Assembly: GCA_017464425.1 (NCBI GenBank)
Contig: JAFUDX010000004.1
Location: 1-41,252, forward strand
DNA length: 41,252 nt
Origin: Treponema sp.
GTDB taxonomy: Bacteria; Spirochaetota; Spirochaetia; Treponematales; Treponemataceae
Direction: 5' to 3'
Shown piece by piece: positions 40,845-41,252 of the stretch. A program made the position numbers and the translations under genes. Every line of letters starts with the position of its first letter. Position 1 is the stretch's first letter. The notes under the pieces are model-generated. The model had not been told where the DNA came from. It did not search any database and was given only the letters and a program-made list of their open reading frames with translations.

Positions 40845-41252
40845 TTTCTTACCACCTCAATCACCCGCGCCACATCATCGTCCGTCAAATCCGCGTACAT
40901 CGGAAGGCACAGCACTTGCTCCGCAAGCTTTGTCGCCACAGGCAGATTCTCCGCCCGTGCTGATTCAAGCCCGCGATATACAGGGAAGTTTGAAATCAGC
41001 GGGTAGAAATACCTGCGACCAAGAATGTTATTTTCTTTGAGTTTTGCATACAGCGCATCGCGGCTCATGCCGTACTCTTTTTCCGTGATGAAAATCGGGA
41101 AGTACGAGTAATTGTGCCGCACACCCTCAATGTCAGGCAAAAATCGGATTCCGCTCACATCTTTGAGGGCTGCACGGTACAAGTCCGCCATATGCTTTCG
41201 CCGCGCAATCGCGGAATCCACCTGCTTCAAGTTCAGCAAGCCCCATGCAGCA
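40841..41252 (-). CDS. DegT/DnrJ/EryC1/StrS sugar aminotransferase, C-terminal part
   Basis: The frame is open to the window edge, so only about 136 C-terminal residues are seen. AAWGLLNLKQVDSAIARRK and LPVATKLAEQVLCLPMYADL are the typical C-terminal blocks of sugar aminotransferases that aminate nucleotide-linked keto-sugars using PLP. The PLP lysine and N-terminal domain are outside. It is the first visible gene of the minus-strand polysaccharide locus, which therefore continues beyond the window. Confidence 0.9.
   Translation of the reverse strand, partial: AAWGLLNLKQVDSAIARRKHMADLYRAALKDVSGIRFLPDIEGVRHNYSYFPIFITEKEYGMSRDALYAKLKENNILGRRYFYPLISNFPVYRGLESARAENLPVATKLAEQVLCLPMYADLTDDDVARVIEVVRK

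Noticed and set aside
1..41252. tRNA, rRNA, CRISPR array, riboswitch or complete transposase gene
   Set aside because: None was recognised on either strand by reading; a covariance-model scan could not be run.

Overview
The window looks like chromosomal DNA of a Treponema-like spirochaete. The evidence is a very large spirochaete-style lipoprotein, a membrane-anchored PilZ protein, a short ComEC without its nuclease-like domain, several small exported proteins of spirochaete type, and expanded AAA-ATPase/PD-(D/E)XK and Rpn-type gene families. This assignment rests on protein character only, not on a marker search. No rRNA, tRNA or CRISPR array was seen.

Left part (1 to about 18.7 kb, mostly + strand): the 5' part of an Rpn/PD-(D/E)XK transposase-like gene (minus strand) is followed by a 1552-residue lipoprotein. 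Next comes a tightly packed run of PilZ protein, HEAT-like exported protein, ComEC, RsmA, small membrane protein and RluD-type pseudouridine synthase, several of them overlapping. Then follow a second pseudouridine synthase, a convergent exported protein (minus), a class I aminotransferase, glycogen synthase and a two-domain radical SAM protein.

Right part (18.8 to 41.25 kb, minus strand): a surface-polysaccharide (O-antigen/capsule-like) locus. Reading in the direction of transcription, from the right edge leftwards, it holds a DegT aminotransferase, WbqC, two tandem nucleotide-sugar epimerase paralogues, a degenerate-looking DegT-like protein, a GT2, the Wzx flippase, a second GT2, a GT4, a GT25, an EpsG/Wzy-like polymerase, an acyltransferase-3 and a frameshifted GT4. 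The complete dTDP-rhamnose set rmlA-rmlC-rmlB-rmlD follows, and a hybrid histidine kinase/receiver/GGDEF protein sits 4 bp behind rmlD. Two AAA-ATPase genes of different families interrupt the locus.

The most interesting layer is in the non-coding and repeat structure. (1) The two ATPase genes are each bracketed by the same roughly 30-bp inverted repeat, with core CATTTCTATTTTTGAGG, as if they were cargo of one mobile-element family. (2) Two surface-sugar genes carry G9 tracts inside the reading frame. One (acyltransferase) is in frame and one (epimerase) is out of frame in this assembly, which is the hallmark of phase-variable contingency loci. (3) Directly after the phase-OFF epimerase, a 14-bp inverted repeat can pair with and hide the start codon of the next epimerase, so the G-tract switch could also control its neighbour by translational coupling. 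(4) Four copies of a long palindromic repeat ending in AAATTTCTCACAGAG, plus a fifth of unrelated sequence, begin within 0 to 3 bp of a stop codon; three of the five fill every gap of the rml operon. (5) Several genes have a sigma70-type -10 box only 5 to 9 bp ahead of the start codon, suggesting leaderless transcripts.
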